Origin: Mangrovactinospora gilvigrisea | GTDB taxonomy: Bacteria; Actinomycetota; Actinomycetes; Streptomycetales; Streptomycetaceae | Direction of reading: 5' to 3' | Assembly (NCBI RefSeq): GCF_001879105.1 | Contig: NZ_MLCF01000025.1 | Span: 50,086 to 114,085, forward strand | DNA: 64,000 nt | Part shown: piece after piece, positions 15,541 through 24,325 of the stretch | How the letters are laid out: the number at the start of each line of letters is the position of its first letter | Position numbering within the stretch: the first letter of the stretch is position 1 | Made by a program: the position numbers and the translations under genes | The notes under the pieces: generated by a model | Told to the model about the DNA's origin: nothing | The model's input: the letters and a program-made list of their open reading frames with translations, nothing else | Database searches by the model: none

Positions 15541-16165
15541 GGCGCTTCTCCAGCTTTCGCATCGCCAGGGACGTCGGGTAGCTGGCGGCCAGGAAGATCA
15601 GGCCGCACAGGGTGAAGACCGGCGGGTACTCGAAGTGGTTCGAGCCGTAGTCCTGCGCGGTCCGCACCATCTCGCCGACGCCGATGACGGACAGGAACGG
15701 GGTGTACTTGAACATCGCGATCGCGTAGTTGCCGAGGCCGGGCAGCACATTGCGCACCGCCTGCGGGAGGATGACGGCCCGCCAGGTGTGCGACCGCGGC
15801 AGCGACAGCGCGGTGGCGGCCTCCCACTGGCCGCGCGGCACCGCGTCGATGCCGGCCCGGTACACCTCCGACATGTACGTCGAGAAGTGGATCCCGAGCA
15901 TGGCGATCCCGATGACCTCGGTGGGCAGCGAGCCGAGCAGCACCCACAGCGCGAAGAGCTGGATCATCAGCGGGGTGGAGCGGATGAACTCCACGACCAC
16001 CTTGACGGGGACGGTCACCCAGCGGGTGCGGGAGCGTCCCAGGATCGCCCAGACGAGGCCGAGCGCGGCCGCGACCGCGGTGCCGACCACCGTCGAGACC
16101 AGCGTCACCTTGAAGAAGGCGGCGATGACGGAGGGGAAGGCGTCTCCCATTGCGGACCAGTTCAC
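15530..16165 (-). CDS. ehuD: Ectoine-type ABC importer permease (EhuD-like)
   Basis: A 211-residue HisM/GlnP-family permease with about five membrane helices. The ATPase-coupling EAA loop reads GQWEAATALSLPRSHTWRAVILPQA, and VEFIRSTPLMIQLF is a family hallmark. It starts at GTG 16165. A tandem 35-base duplication just upstream places a second GTGA start-stop overlap and a 12-codon mini-ORF between EhuC and EhuD. It pairs with EhuC to form the membrane channel. Confidence 0.85.
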   Translation of the reverse strand: MNWSAMGDAFPSVIAAFFKVTLVSTVVGTAVAAALGLVWAILGRSRTRWVTVPVKVVVEFIRSTPLMIQLFALWVLLGSLPTEVIGIAMLGIHFSTYMSEVYRAGIDAVPRGQWEAATALSLPRSHTWRAVILPQAVRNVLPGLGNYAIAMFKYTPFLSVIGVGEMVRTAQDYGSNHFEYPPVFTLCGLIFLAASYPTSLAMRKLEKRLGH

Positions 16166-16214
16166 GGGCGGACCACCCCTCCCATTGCGGACCAGTTCAC
16201 GGGCCGACCACCCC
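16145..16214. repeat. Tandem 35-bp duplication of the ehuC/ehuD coupling site
   Basis: Copies at 16145-16179 and 16180-16214 differ by one base. Each carries GTGA and GCAATGGGAGG on the minus strand. The upstream copy ends ehuC and opens a 12-codon frame (16200-16162) whose TGA overlaps the real ehuD GTG at 16165. A 35-base unit keeps the -1 register of a GTGA overlap, so the coupling survives the duplication. Confidence 0.85.
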
Positions 16215-16943
16215 TTCTCCGCCGGGGCTGCCGGCTCCGCCGGGAGCGGTGCGGGCGGTGAAGAGGCCCCGCACGCCGCGGCCCTCGCCCAGCTTCGCCT
16301 TGGCCTGCATCTCCAACAGGTTCATGATCAGCGTCAGCAGGTAGGCGAGGACCAGGTAGACGAGCAGCACCAGCCCGTACGCCGCGATCGAGTTGCCGGA
16401 CGCCTGCCGCACCTGCTGCATCACGTAGGTCACGTCCGCCATCAGGATCAGCGACAGCAGCGGGGTGTCCTTGAGCAGCTGGATCAGCAGGTTGGTGAAC
16501 TGCGGGATCATCCGCGCCCAGGCCTGCGGCAGGATGACGCGCCGCATCCGCTGGCCGGCCGTCATGTTGAGCGCGACGCCCGCCTCCCACTGCGGTGCGG
16601 GGATGGAGTTGATCGAGCCGCGCACGATCTCCGCCCCGTACGCGCCGTAGTTGAGGCCGAACGCCAGCACCCCGCAGAAGAGCGGCGCTAGCTGGAAGCC
16701 CAGCCCCGGCAGCGCGTAGAAGAGGAAGAACAGCTGGACGAAGATCGACGTGCCGCGGAAGAACTCCACCACGAAGCGCGCCAGCCCGCGCAGCACCAGC
16801 GTCTCGGACCGCAGCATCAGGCCCAGGACGAAGGAGAGCACGAAGGCCAGCGCGCCGCCCAGCAGGGTCGCCTCGACGGTCAGCCAGACGCCCGACCAGA
16901 ACCGGGGGAGGACGAGGTCGAGTTGGTGAAAGAAGGTGTCCAT
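16197..16943 (-). CDS. ehuC: Ectoine-type ABC importer permease (EhuC-like)
   Basis: A 248-residue HisM/GlnP-family permease with helices at about 25-45, 60-80, 88-105, 150-175 and 195-215. The coupling loop is PQWEAGVALNMTAGQRMRRVILPQA, and VEFFRGTSIFVQLFFLFYALP is characteristic. The ATG at 16943 follows GGGAG, 13 bases after the EhuB stop. The last 30 residues (PGGAGSPGGEGVVGP) are low-complexity, and the final GVVGP is encoded by the duplicated 35-bp unit. Confidence 0.85.
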   Translation of the reverse strand: MDTFFHQLDLVLPRFWSGVWLTVEATLLGGALAFVLSFVLGLMLRSETLVLRGLARFVVEFFRGTSIFVQLFFLFYALPGLGFQLAPLFCGVLAFGLNYGAYGAEIVRGSINSIPAPQWEAGVALNMTAGQRMRRVILPQAWARMIPQFTNLLIQLLKDTPLLSLILMADVTYVMQQVRQASGNSIAAYGLVLLVYLVLAYLLTLIMNLLEMQAKAKLGEGRGVRGLFTARTAPGGAGSPGGEGVVGP

Positions 16944-16956
16944 GTGCTCCCGTCCG

Positions 16957-17877
16957 TCAGGCCTTTCCGGCGCAGAGCTTCGCCGTGGTGAGGCCCTTCG
17001 GCGGCACCTCGGAGTTGCCGAAGCCGTACTTGCCGAGGAGCTGGACGTACTCCGACGGGTTGCCGGTGATCGCCAGCAGCTGCTTGTTGAAGGCGTCGCG
17101 CAGCGAGGTGTCGGCCTTGCGGAAGACCGCGCCGCCCGGGCTGTACTGCTTGACGCCCTTGACCTCGGGCACGAACGGGGTCAGCACCTGCACCGGCTTG
17201 CCCTTGTTGCTGCCCGACTTGGAGAGCCAGTTGAGGGAGATCCCGGTCAGCGCGAAGGCGTCGATGCGGCCGGCGACCAGCGCGTCCAGGCCGTCCTGCT
17301 GGGCGGGCAGGGTGGTGATGCTCTTGACGCCGGCGCTCTTGGCGTAGCCGTCCTCGACCGCCGCGGTCAGGACGCCGACCTTGGCGTTCGCCTTGGCGCA
17401 GGAGGCCAGGTCGGTGAGCTTCATCGGGTTGCCCTTCTTCACCATCAGCGCGGTGGGCCCGATGAACTCCGGCTCGGAGAAGATGACCTTCGCGCAGCGC
17501 TCCGGCGTGATCGCCATACCCGCGCTGACCACGTCGAACTTATTGGCGTTCAGGGAGGGGATCAGGGCGTCGAAGTCGACGACGCTGGCATGGATCTCGG
17601 GGATGCCGAGCTTCTTGAAAATAATCTTGTGAAGGGTGGGCGCCTCGCCGGTCGGGGTGTTGCCCTGGTTGAAGCCGTACGGCGCCTCGCCGGCGAACCC
17701 GATCTTGATGTAGCCCTGCTTGCGGGCCTTCTGCAGCGTCGACTGCCCCTCGGCCTGGCCGGTCTTGGGGTTGGTCTTGGAGCAGGCGGTCAGCAGTGCG
17801 GGGACCGCGATCAGGCCTCCGACCGCGGCGCCTCGGGTCAGAAAACCTCTGCGGCTCAGGCCGTTCGAGTCCGTCAT
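16957..17877 (-). CDS. ehuB: Ectoine/hydroxyectoine-binding lipoprotein (EhuB-like)
   Basis: A 306-residue extracytoplasmic solute-binding protein and first gene of the importer operon. It starts with a Tat signal (SRRGFLTRGAAVGG) ending in the lipobox LTAC, so it is a membrane-anchored lipoprotein. EhuB-like segments are IGFAGEAPYGFNQ, TGEAPTLHKIIFKKLGIPEI, FDALIPSLNANKFDVVSAGMAITPERC and FSEPEFIGPTALMV. The TGEAP and AGMxITPERC patterns fit EhuB better than generic glutamate binders. The real ligand remains unproven, since the degradation genes nearby are not the classical eutBCDE set. Confidence 0.82.
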   Translation of the reverse strand: MTDSNGLSRRGFLTRGAAVGGLIAVPALLTACSKTNPKTGQAEGQSTLQKARKQGYIKIGFAGEAPYGFNQGNTPTGEAPTLHKIIFKKLGIPEIHASVVDFDALIPSLNANKFDVVSAGMAITPERCAKVIFSEPEFIGPTALMVKKGNPMKLTDLASCAKANAKVGVLTAAVEDGYAKSAGVKSITTLPAQQDGLDALVAGRIDAFALTGISLNWLSKSGSNKGKPVQVLTPFVPEVKGVKQYSPGGAVFRKADTSLRDAFNKQLLAITGNPSEYVQLLGKYGFGNSEVPPKGLTTAKLCAGKA

Positions 17878-18045
17878 GGACGCTGTCCTCCGTATCGTGC
17901 CGCTCGTGCGGCTGCGGGTACTTCCGGATGCGCCTGCCCCAGGGTGGGAGTTCATGCGTTTTCGCGGCCGGCCGTAACCGAACAGTGTCTTCACGGAGAT
18001 CTCGAACGAGGTGCGCGGGACGCGTGTGACGGAGGGTCAACGGGA

Positions 18046-18069
18046 GGCGGCGGGGCGGGCCCCGCCGCC
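18046..18069 (-). terminator. Hairpin terminator after the FAD/FeS oxidase gene
   Basis: A 10-base stem GGCGGCGGGG/CCCCGCCGCC around a CGGG loop, directly beyond the stop at 18071 of the minus-strand oxidase and upstream of ehuB. Confidence 0.65.
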
Positions 18070-18070
18070 G

Positions 18071-21010
18071 TTAGCGGTGGTCGTCGCCTCGCGCGGCCGG
18101 CAGCGCCGCCGCCAGCAGCTCGGCCAGATGGAGCGGACGGCGCTCGGTCAGCTGCGTTACCTGGGTGCGGCAGGAGAAGCCGTCCGCCAGCACCGCTGTC
18201 CCCGGCGCCGCGTCCCGGATCGCCGGAAGCGGCCCGTTCTCGCCCACCGCGACGGACATGTCGTAGTGTCCCGCCTCATAGCCGAAGTTCCCGGCGAGCC
18301 CGCAGCAGCCCCGGTCCAGCCGCTCGTTGGCGACGCCGACGCGGGCCAGCACGGCGTCGTCCGCCGCCGAGCCGAGCACCGCGTGCTGGTGGCAGTGCGT
18401 CTGGCTGAGCGCCGCGCCCCGTGCGGGAGGGACGCTGCCCAGATCGGCGTCCGGGGCGTGCCGCTCCAGCAGTTCGGCGAGGGTGAGCACCCCGTCCAGA
18501 CCGGGGACGCCGAGTTCGGCCGCGTCCGAGCGGAAGACCGCCGCGCAGCTGGGCTCCAGCGCCACCACCGGCACCCCGCCGTCCAGCGCCGGCGCCAGCG
18601 CCTCGCGGGACCGCGCCAGATGGCGGCGGGCCGCGTCCAGTTGGCCGGTGCTGATCCAGGTCAGCCCGCAGCACAGCGGCCCGCGGGCCGGCTCCGGCGG
18701 CAACGTGACGGTGAACCCGGCGTGCTCCAGCACCGCCACCGCCGCCCGCCCCACCTCGGGGACGAAGGCGTTGGTGAAGGTGTCCGCCCACAGCATCACC
18801 GGCCGGGAGGCGGCCGAGGGCGTCGGCGCGGCCCGCCGCGCGAACCAGCGGCGGAACGGCTCGGCGGCGAGCGGCGGCAGCGGCCGCTCCGGGGCGATCC
18901 CGGCGGTCCGCTTCAGCGCCCGGGACGCGACCGGGTTGCGCATCGCCGCGTTCGCCGCCCGCACCGCGGACGGCGAGGCCGTCGCCGTGTGCAGCCACTG
19001 CGGCAGCCGCCCCAGCGAGTAGTGCGACGCCGGCCTTCGCCGCCCCGCGTAGTGGTGGTGGAGGAACTCCGCCTTGTAGGACGCCATGTCCACGCCCACC
19101 GGGCAGTCGCTGCGGCAGCCCTTGCAGGACAGGCAGAGGTCGAGCGCCTCCCGCACCTCCTCCGAGCGCCAGCCGCCGCCCGTCACCGGCGCCTCGGCGG
19201 CGTCCGGCGGCACCGCGGCGAGGCCGCGGAGCATGTCGTCGAGGAGCCGGGCGCGGCCGCGGGTGGAGTGCATCTCCTCGCCGGTCGCCCGCCAGCTCGG
19301 GCACATCACCCCGCCCGCCTCGGGCGCGGTGCGGCACTTGGCGACGCCCACGCAGCGGCGCACGGCCCGCGCCAGGTCGCCGCCGTCCTCCGGAAGCCCG
19401 AGGAAGACCGGGACGGGACGGGCGCGCAGCTCGTCCGGGACGATCCGCAGCGCGGCGTCGAGGCGGTGCGGCTCCACCACCGCGCCCGGGTTGAGCAGCC
19501 CGGACGGATCCCAGGCCCGCTTGAACGCGGCGAAGGCGTCGAGCAGTTCGGCCGGGTAGACCAGCGGCATCAGCTCGGAGCGGGCCCGCCCGTCGCCGTG
19601 CTCCCCCGACAGCGTCCCGCCGTGCTCGGCGACCAGCCGGGCCGCGTCCTCCAGGAAGGCCCGGAAGCGCCGCCGCCCGGCGGCCGTGGCCAGGTCGAAG
19701 TCGATCCGGACATGGACGCAGCCCTCGCCGAAGTGCCCGTAGGGGGTGCCGCGGAGCCGGTGCGCGTCCAGGAGCCGCAGGAAGCCGCGCAGATAGGCCC
19801 CCAGGCGCTCCGGCGGGACGGCCGCGTCCTCCCAGCCCGGCCACGCCTCGGCGCCGTCCGGGGCGCGGGTGGCGAGCCCGGAGGACTCCTCGCGCAGCCG
19901 GGTGAGGCGGCGCTGCTCGGCGGGGTCGGCGACGGCGCGGGACGAGGCGGCGCCCGTCCCGTCCTGGAGCTCCTTGGGGTCGGGCGGGGCCGGCGCGTCC
20001 GGGGAGGCGTCGAACTCCACCATCAGCCAGGCCCGTCCGGGCGGCAGCAGCTCCCCGGGGTCGCTGCCGGGGGAGCGGCGGCGCAGCGTCTCGATCATCT
20101 CCGCGCCCAGCCCCTCGCAGGCCAGCGGCCGGTGCGGGAGGATCGCCGGGACGGCGTCCCCGGCGGCCGGCAGGTCGTCGAAGCCGAGGACGACGGTGGT
20201 GGTCGCCTCGGGCAGCGGCACCAGCCGGACGGTCGCGGCGAGCACCACCGCGCATCCGCCCTCCGTCCCGGTGAGCGCGGCGGCGAGGTTGCGGCCGTGC
20301 TCGGGCAGCAGCCGGTGCAGGCCGTAGCCGGAGATCTGCCGCGGGAAGCGGCCCAGCGTGGTGCGCAGCGCCGCCATGTGGCGGGTGGTCAGCTCGACCA
20401 GGGCGGCGGTGAGTTCGGGGGCCGGGGGCGCGGTCTCCAGGGAGTCGTGGCGGACGGTGAGGCGGCGCCCGTCCGCGGTGAGCACGTCCAGGGCGAGGAC
20501 GTTGTCGGCGGTGGTGCCCCAGGCGGGGGAGTGCGAGCCGCAGGAGTTGTTGCCGATCATCCCGCCGAGGGTGCAGCGGGCGTGGGTGGACGGGTCCGGC
20601 CCGAAGCGCAGCCCGTGCGCGCGGGCTGCGCGCTGCAGGTCGTCGAGGATCACGCCCGGCTCGACGGTGGCGGTGCGCGCCTCGGGGTCCAGCGCGAGGA
20701 TGCGGTGCAGGTGCACGGAGGTGTCGGCGACCACCCCGCCCGGGCCGGCCGCCGTGGCGTTGCCGGCGATGGAGGTGCCGGCCCCGCGGACGGTGAACGG
20801 CGCGCCGTGCTCCCGGCACACCGCGAGGGCGGCGGCCAGCTCGTCCGCCGTCCGCGGCACCACCACCGCGGCCGGGACGCTGCGGTAGTTGGACGCGTCG
20901 TACGCGTACAGCGCCCGCGCGGCGGCGTCGTCGCGGACGTCGCCGCCGGGCAGGGCGGCCCGCAGGGCGGGGACGAGGGCGGGGGAGGCACTGGCACGGG
21001 GCGCGGGCAA
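18071..21010 (-). CDS. FAD-linked and Fe-S 2-hydroxyacid oxidase (GlcD-GlcF fusion)
   Basis: A 979-residue fusion. The N-terminal half is a VAO-type FAD domain (VVVPRTADELAAALAVCREHGAPFTVRGAGTS and LGGMIGNNSCGSHS) with an FAD-oxidase C domain ending in SGEHGDGRARSELMPLVYP. The C-terminal half has ferredoxin-like clusters (CLSCKGCRSDCPVGVDM) and CCG domains (PLCCGLTW, RGCCGLAGNFGYEAGHYDMS). Such enzymes oxidise D-lactate, glycolate or D-2-hydroxyglutarate-like acids at the membrane. The start is TTG 21010 with AGGAG seven bases upstream, because upstream frame is low-complexity. It lies between the importer and the aminotransferase genes, suggesting a role in the same pathway. Confidence 0.88.
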   Translation of the reverse strand: MPAPRASASPALVPALRAALPGGDVRDDAAARALYAYDASNYRSVPAAVVVPRTADELAAALAVCREHGAPFTVRGAGTSIAGNATAAGPGGVVADTSVHLHRILALDPEARTATVEPGVILDDLQRAARAHGLRFGPDPSTHARCTLGGMIGNNSCGSHSPAWGTTADNVLALDVLTADGRRLTVRHDSLETAPPAPELTAALVELTTRHMAALRTTLGRFPRQISGYGLHRLLPEHGRNLAAALTGTEGGCAVVLAATVRLVPLPEATTTVVLGFDDLPAAGDAVPAILPHRPLACEGLGAEMIETLRRRSPGSDPGELLPPGRAWLMVEFDASPDAPAPPDPKELQDGTGAASSRAVADPAEQRRLTRLREESSGLATRAPDGAEAWPGWEDAAVPPERLGAYLRGFLRLLDAHRLRGTPYGHFGEGCVHVRIDFDLATAAGRRRFRAFLEDAARLVAEHGGTLSGEHGDGRARSELMPLVYPAELLDAFAAFKRAWDPSGLLNPGAVVEPHRLDAALRIVPDELRARPVPVFLGLPEDGGDLARAVRRCVGVAKCRTAPEAGGVMCPSWRATGEEMHSTRGRARLLDDMLRGLAAVPPDAAEAPVTGGGWRSEEVREALDLCLSCKGCRSDCPVGVDMASYKAEFLHHHYAGRRRPASHYSLGRLPQWLHTATASPSAVRAANAAMRNPVASRALKRTAGIAPERPLPPLAAEPFRRWFARRAAPTPSAASRPVMLWADTFTNAFVPEVGRAAVAVLEHAGFTVTLPPEPARGPLCCGLTWISTGQLDAARRHLARSREALAPALDGGVPVVALEPSCAAVFRSDAAELGVPGLDGVLTLAELLERHAPDADLGSVPPARGAALSQTHCHQHAVLGSAADDAVLARVGVANERLDRGCCGLAGNFGYEAGHYDMSVAVGENGPLPAIRDAAPGTAVLADGFSCRTQVTQLTERRPLHLAELLAAALPAARGDDHR

Positions 21011-21315
21011 CGGATCTCCTGATGACGGCTCGATGGGCGACGCGCGGTCCTGGCGCCGCGGCCGGACGCGGGTGGCGGGGCGTGCGCCGGGGCGCGGCCG
21101 GACGCGGGTGGCTGGGCGCGGTTCCCGGTGCAGTTTCCCGCGAGACGGCGGATCGCGGCGTCGCGCGGTGCCGTGCGCCGCGGGCGGGTGCGTGGGCCGG
21201 ATGAGCGCGCCGGGGCGCGGCGCTCGGCGTGGTCTCCCGCGGGGCGGCGGATCGCGGTGCTTCCGGGTGCCCGCGCGGGATCCGGCGCACGCATCCGGCC
21301 GCGGCGCCGGGCCGG
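21011..21315. other. GC-extreme intergenic stretch with short direct repeats
   Basis: 305 bases between the aminotransferase stop and the oxidase start, both on the minus strand. It contains two copies of CGCGGCCGGACGCGGGTGGC (starting near 21057 and 21096) and two similar stretches around CGGCGGATCGCGG. The reading frame remains open by GC bias only, and I see no gene. It could hold an internal promoter for the oxidase. Confidence 0.5.
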
Positions 21316-22638
21316 CTATCCTGCCGCCGCCACCGCGTCCGCCCAGATGCCCAGCGCCTCCTCGACCTGCTCGGCCGTCACCACCAGCGGCGGGATCATC
21401 CGCACCACATTGCCCGCCGGGCCGCAGGTGAGCAGCAGCAGCCCGCGTTCGGACGCGGCCGCCTGGGCGCGCGCCGCGGCGGCGGTGTCGGGGGAGCCGT
21501 CGCCGTGCGAGAACTCCGTCGCCGCCATCAGGCCCAGCCCGCGGACCTCGCCCGGCAGGGCGCGCGCCGCGGCCACCCGCCGCAGCCCGGCGAGAAGTTC
21601 GGCGCCCCGCTCGGCGGAGTTCTCCACCAGCTTCTCGTCGCGCACCACGTCCAGCGTGGCCAGCGCGGCGGCGCAGGCCACCGCGTTGCCGCCGTAGGTG
21701 CCGCCCTGCGAGCCGGGCCAGGCGCGCTCCATCAGCTCGCGCGGCGCGGCGATCGCGGAGAGCGGGAAGCCGGACGCCAGCCCCTTGGCGGTGATCAGCA
21801 CATCGGCGAGGCGGCGCCCGCCCAGGCCCCCGGTGAAGTGCTCGTGGCCCCAGAAGCGGCCGGTGCGGCCGACGCCGGTCTGCACCTCGTCCAGGATCAG
21901 CAGGATGCCGTGCCGGTCGGCGCGCTCCCGAAGCCCGGTCAGGAAGGCCTCGTTGGCGGGGATGTAGCCGCCCTCGCCGAGCACCGGCTCGACGATGAAG
22001 GCCGCGGTGTCGTCCGGGGCGGTCACCGTCTGCAGCAGGAAGTCCAGCTCGCCGAGGGCGAAGTCGGTGGCCGCCTCGGTGTTCTCGGGCGACATGCCGT
22101 AGCGGGAGAGCCGGTAGGGCGCCGGGAACGGCGCCGTCACCTGGCCGCCCATCAGCGGGCCGATGCCGGCGCGGATCTTCACCCCGGAGGTGGTGAGCGA
22201 GGCGGCGCCGAAGGTGCGGCCGTGGAAGCCGCCGTGGAAGGAGACGATGTTCTGCCGGCCGGTGGCCTGCCGGGCCAGCCGCACCGACGCCTCCACCGCC
22301 TCGCTGCCGGAGTTGACGAAGAAGAGCGAGTCGAGGCCGTCCGGCAGCACCTCGCCGAGGCGCTCGACGAGGTCGAGCAGCGGCCGGTGCATCACCGTCG
22401 TGTACTGGCCGTGGATGAGGGTACCCACCTGCTGCTGGGCCGCCGCGACGATGCGCGGGTGGCAGTGCCCGGTGCTGGTCACGCCGATGCCGGCGGTGAA
22501 ATCGAGGTAGCGGCGGCCGTCCTCGTCCCAGATGTGGACACCCTCGCCGCGGGCCGCCAGCACCGGTGTGGCCTGCTTGAGCAGGGGCGAGAGCGCCGCG
22601 GTGTGTGTCGCTGCCCGTTCGGTCGATCGGCCGGTCAT
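21316..22638 (-). CDS. gabT: Class III aminotransferase (4-aminobutyrate/ornithine type)
   Basis: A 440-residue PLP enzyme of the GabT/acetylornithine group. The PLP phosphate site is NSGSEAVEASVRLAR, the aromatic stack FHGGFHGRTFGA, the cofactor Asp250 is in ILDEVQTGVGRTG, and the Schiff-base Lys285 is in LITAKGLASGFP. The ATG at 22638 has GGGAGG upstream. Paired divergently with a semialdehyde dehydrogenase, it should remove an omega-amino group (GABA, diaminobutyrate or similar) to give a semialdehyde. The TTGTCGACAA operator lies 20-29 bases upstream of the start. The gene may continue transcriptionally into the oxidase. Confidence 0.88.
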   Translation of the reverse strand: MTGRSTERAATHTAALSPLLKQATPVLAARGEGVHIWDEDGRRYLDFTAGIGVTSTGHCHPRIVAAAQQQVGTLIHGQYTTVMHRPLLDLVERLGEVLPDGLDSLFFVNSGSEAVEASVRLARQATGRQNIVSFHGGFHGRTFGAASLTTSGVKIRAGIGPLMGGQVTAPFPAPYRLSRYGMSPENTEAATDFALGELDFLLQTVTAPDDTAAFIVEPVLGEGGYIPANEAFLTGLRERADRHGILLILDEVQTGVGRTGRFWGHEHFTGGLGGRRLADVLITAKGLASGFPLSAIAAPRELMERAWPGSQGGTYGGNAVACAAALATLDVVRDEKLVENSAERGAELLAGLRRVAAARALPGEVRGLGLMAATEFSHGDGSPDTAAAARAQAAASERGLLLLTCGPAGNVVRMIPPLVVTAEQVEEALGIWADAVAAAG

Positions 22639-22656
22639 GGCCCCGCCTCCCGTAGG

Positions 22657-22667
22657 ATTGTCGACAA
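22657..22667. promoter_or_regulatory. Operator TTGTCGACAA between divergent gabT/gabD-type genes
   Basis: A perfect 10-base palindrome at 22658-22667 in the divergent promoter region. On the minus strand it overlaps a GACAAT -10-like hexamer of the aminotransferase gene. Near-identical sites occur at 29360-29369 and 30296-30305, all next to genes of the same catabolic district. It is a probable binding site for the GntR encoded at 31205-31915. Confidence 0.65.
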
Positions 22668-22800
22668 CCTGGGATCATGTAAGCATGGATCCCGGCCGCC
22701 CCTCAAGGAGGCGGTGCACCGCGGGTTCTGACGGAGCTTCACTTCCAGGGGCCCGACAGTGGCCCGAGCACGGTCCGGGCATGCGGCGAAAGGCGGCACG

Positions 22801-24309
22801 ATGAGCGGCAGCAGCGGTAGCGGAGCAGCCGGCGGCACCGGCGGCACCGGCGGCAAGCGCGAGCAGATCGTCGTCGAGCAGGTGCGCAAGGACCTACTCA
22901 TCGGCGGGCAGTGGCGGCCCGCCGCCTCGCTCGCCCGCTTCGCCGTCGAGGACCCGTCCCGCGCCGAACCCCTCGCCGAGGTCGCCGACGCCTCCCGGGA
23001 GGACGCGCTCGCCGCGCTCGACGCGGCGGCCGCCGCCCAGCCCGGATGGGCGCGGACGGCCCCGCGGGAGCGCGGCGAGATCCTGCGCCGCGCCTTCGCG
23101 CTGCTGATGGAGCGCCAGGAGGACCTGGCGCTGCTGATGACGCTGGAGATGGGCAAGCCGCTCGCCGAGTCGCGCGGCGAGATCGCCTACGCGGCCGAGT
23201 TCTTCCGCTGGTTCGCGGAGGAGGCGGTGCGCATCGACGGCGGCTACACCACCGCCCCGGACGGCAACGGGCGCATCCTCCTCACCCGCCAGCCGGTCGG
23301 CCCCGCGCTGCTGGTCACGCCGTGGAACTTCCCGATGGCGATGGGCACCCGCAAGATCGGGCCCGCGGTGGCGGCCGGCTGCACGATGATCGTCAAGCCG
23401 GCCGAGCAGACCCCGCTCTCCATGCTGGCGCTGGGCTCGATCCTCGCCGAGGCCGGGCTGCCGGACGGGGTGCTCAACATCGTCACCAGCAGCCGCCCCG
23501 GCGACGTCGTCGAGCCGCTGCTCCGCGACGGCCGCGTCCGCAAGGTCTCCTTCACCGGATCGACGCAGGTCGGACGGCTGCTGCTGGAGCAGTCCGCCGG
23601 GCAGGTGCTGCGCACCTCGATGGAGCTGGGCGGCAACGCCCCGCTGGTGGTCTGCGCGGACGCCGACCTGGACAAGGCGGTCGACGGGGCGATGGCGGCC
23701 AAGATGCGCAACATCGGCGAGGCCTGCACCGCGGCCAATCGCCTCTACGCGCATGAGTCGGTGGCCGACGAGTTCGCCCGCCGGCTCGCCGAGCGGATGG
23801 GCGCGCTGGTCGTCGGGCGCGGCACCGAGGACGGCACCCAGGTCGGCCCGCTGATCGACGCCGACGCGGTGCAGAAGGTCGGCGGCCTGGTCGGCGCGGC
23901 GCTGGAGGCCGGCGCCCGCGAGGTGACGCCCCGCCGGGACGTCCCGGAGCGCGGCTACTACTACGCGCCGACGGTGCTCGCCGACGTCCCCGCGGACGCC
24001 CGGCTGCTCCGCGAGGAGATCTTCGGCCCGGTGGCGCCGGTGATCCCGTTCGCGGACGACGAGCAGGCGCTGCGGCTCGCCAACGACACCGAGTTCGGCC
24101 TGGTCTCCTACGTCTTCACCGAGGACCTGCGGCGGGCGTTCCGCTTCGCGGAGGGCCTGGAGACCGGCATGGTCGGCGTCAACAAGGGCGTCGTCTCCAC
24201 CCCGGCGGCGCCGTTCGGCGGCGTCAAGCAGTCCGGCCTCGGGAGGGAGGGCGGCCGGGTCGGCATCGAAGAGTTCCTGGAGACCAAGTACATCGCGCTG
24301 GACCTGTGA
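22801..24309 (+). CDS. gabD: NAD(P)-dependent succinate-semialdehyde dehydrogenase family
   Basis: A 502-residue aldehyde dehydrogenase. It shows TPWNFPMAMGTRKIGPAVAAGC (Rossmann start), FTGSTQVGR, the general base Glu275 (MELGGNAP), the nucleophile Cys309 (EACTAANR) and EEIFGPVAPV. The SSADH-like signatures IVKPAEQTPLS and PFGGVKQSGLGREGG are present. A Ser/Gly-rich 20-residue N-terminal extension precedes the fold. The start is ATG 22801 with AAAGGCGG upstream. It should oxidise the semialdehyde made by the divergent aminotransferase and feed succinate or an equivalent acid into central metabolism. The exact aldehyde is not readable. Confidence 0.87.
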   Translation: MSGSSGSGAAGGTGGTGGKREQIVVEQVRKDLLIGGQWRPAASLARFAVEDPSRAEPLAEVADASREDALAALDAAAAAQPGWARTAPRERGEILRRAFALLMERQEDLALLMTLEMGKPLAESRGEIAYAAEFFRWFAEEAVRIDGGYTTAPDGNGRILLTRQPVGPALLVTPWNFPMAMGTRKIGPAVAAGCTMIVKPAEQTPLSMLALGSILAEAGLPDGVLNIVTSSRPGDVVEPLLRDGRVRKVSFTGSTQVGRLLLEQSAGQVLRTSMELGGNAPLVVCADADLDKAVDGAMAAKMRNIGEACTAANRLYAHESVADEFARRLAERMGALVVGRGTEDGTQVGPLIDADAVQKVGGLVGAALEAGAREVTPRRDVPERGYYYAPTVLADVPADARLLREEIFGPVAPVIPFADDEQALRLANDTEFGLVSYVFTEDLRRAFRFAEGLETGMVGVNKGVVSTPAAPFGGVKQSGLGREGGRVGIEEFLETKYIALDL

Positions 24310-24325
24310 GGCCGGAGGGCATCGG

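Noticed and set aside
14713..17877. Plain glutamate uptake system (GluABCD)
   Set aside because: The gene order is binding protein, permease, permease, ATPase, and the TGEAP and AGMAITPERC motifs of the binding protein fit EhuB better. Kept as an alternative, not as the call.
18071..22678. A single 1535-codon minus-strand frame joining aminotransferase-side sequence and the FAD oxidase
   Set aside because: The aminotransferase is in a different frame, and the join passes through low-complexity intergenic DNA. A TTG with a good ribosome site at 21010 explains the oxidase start.
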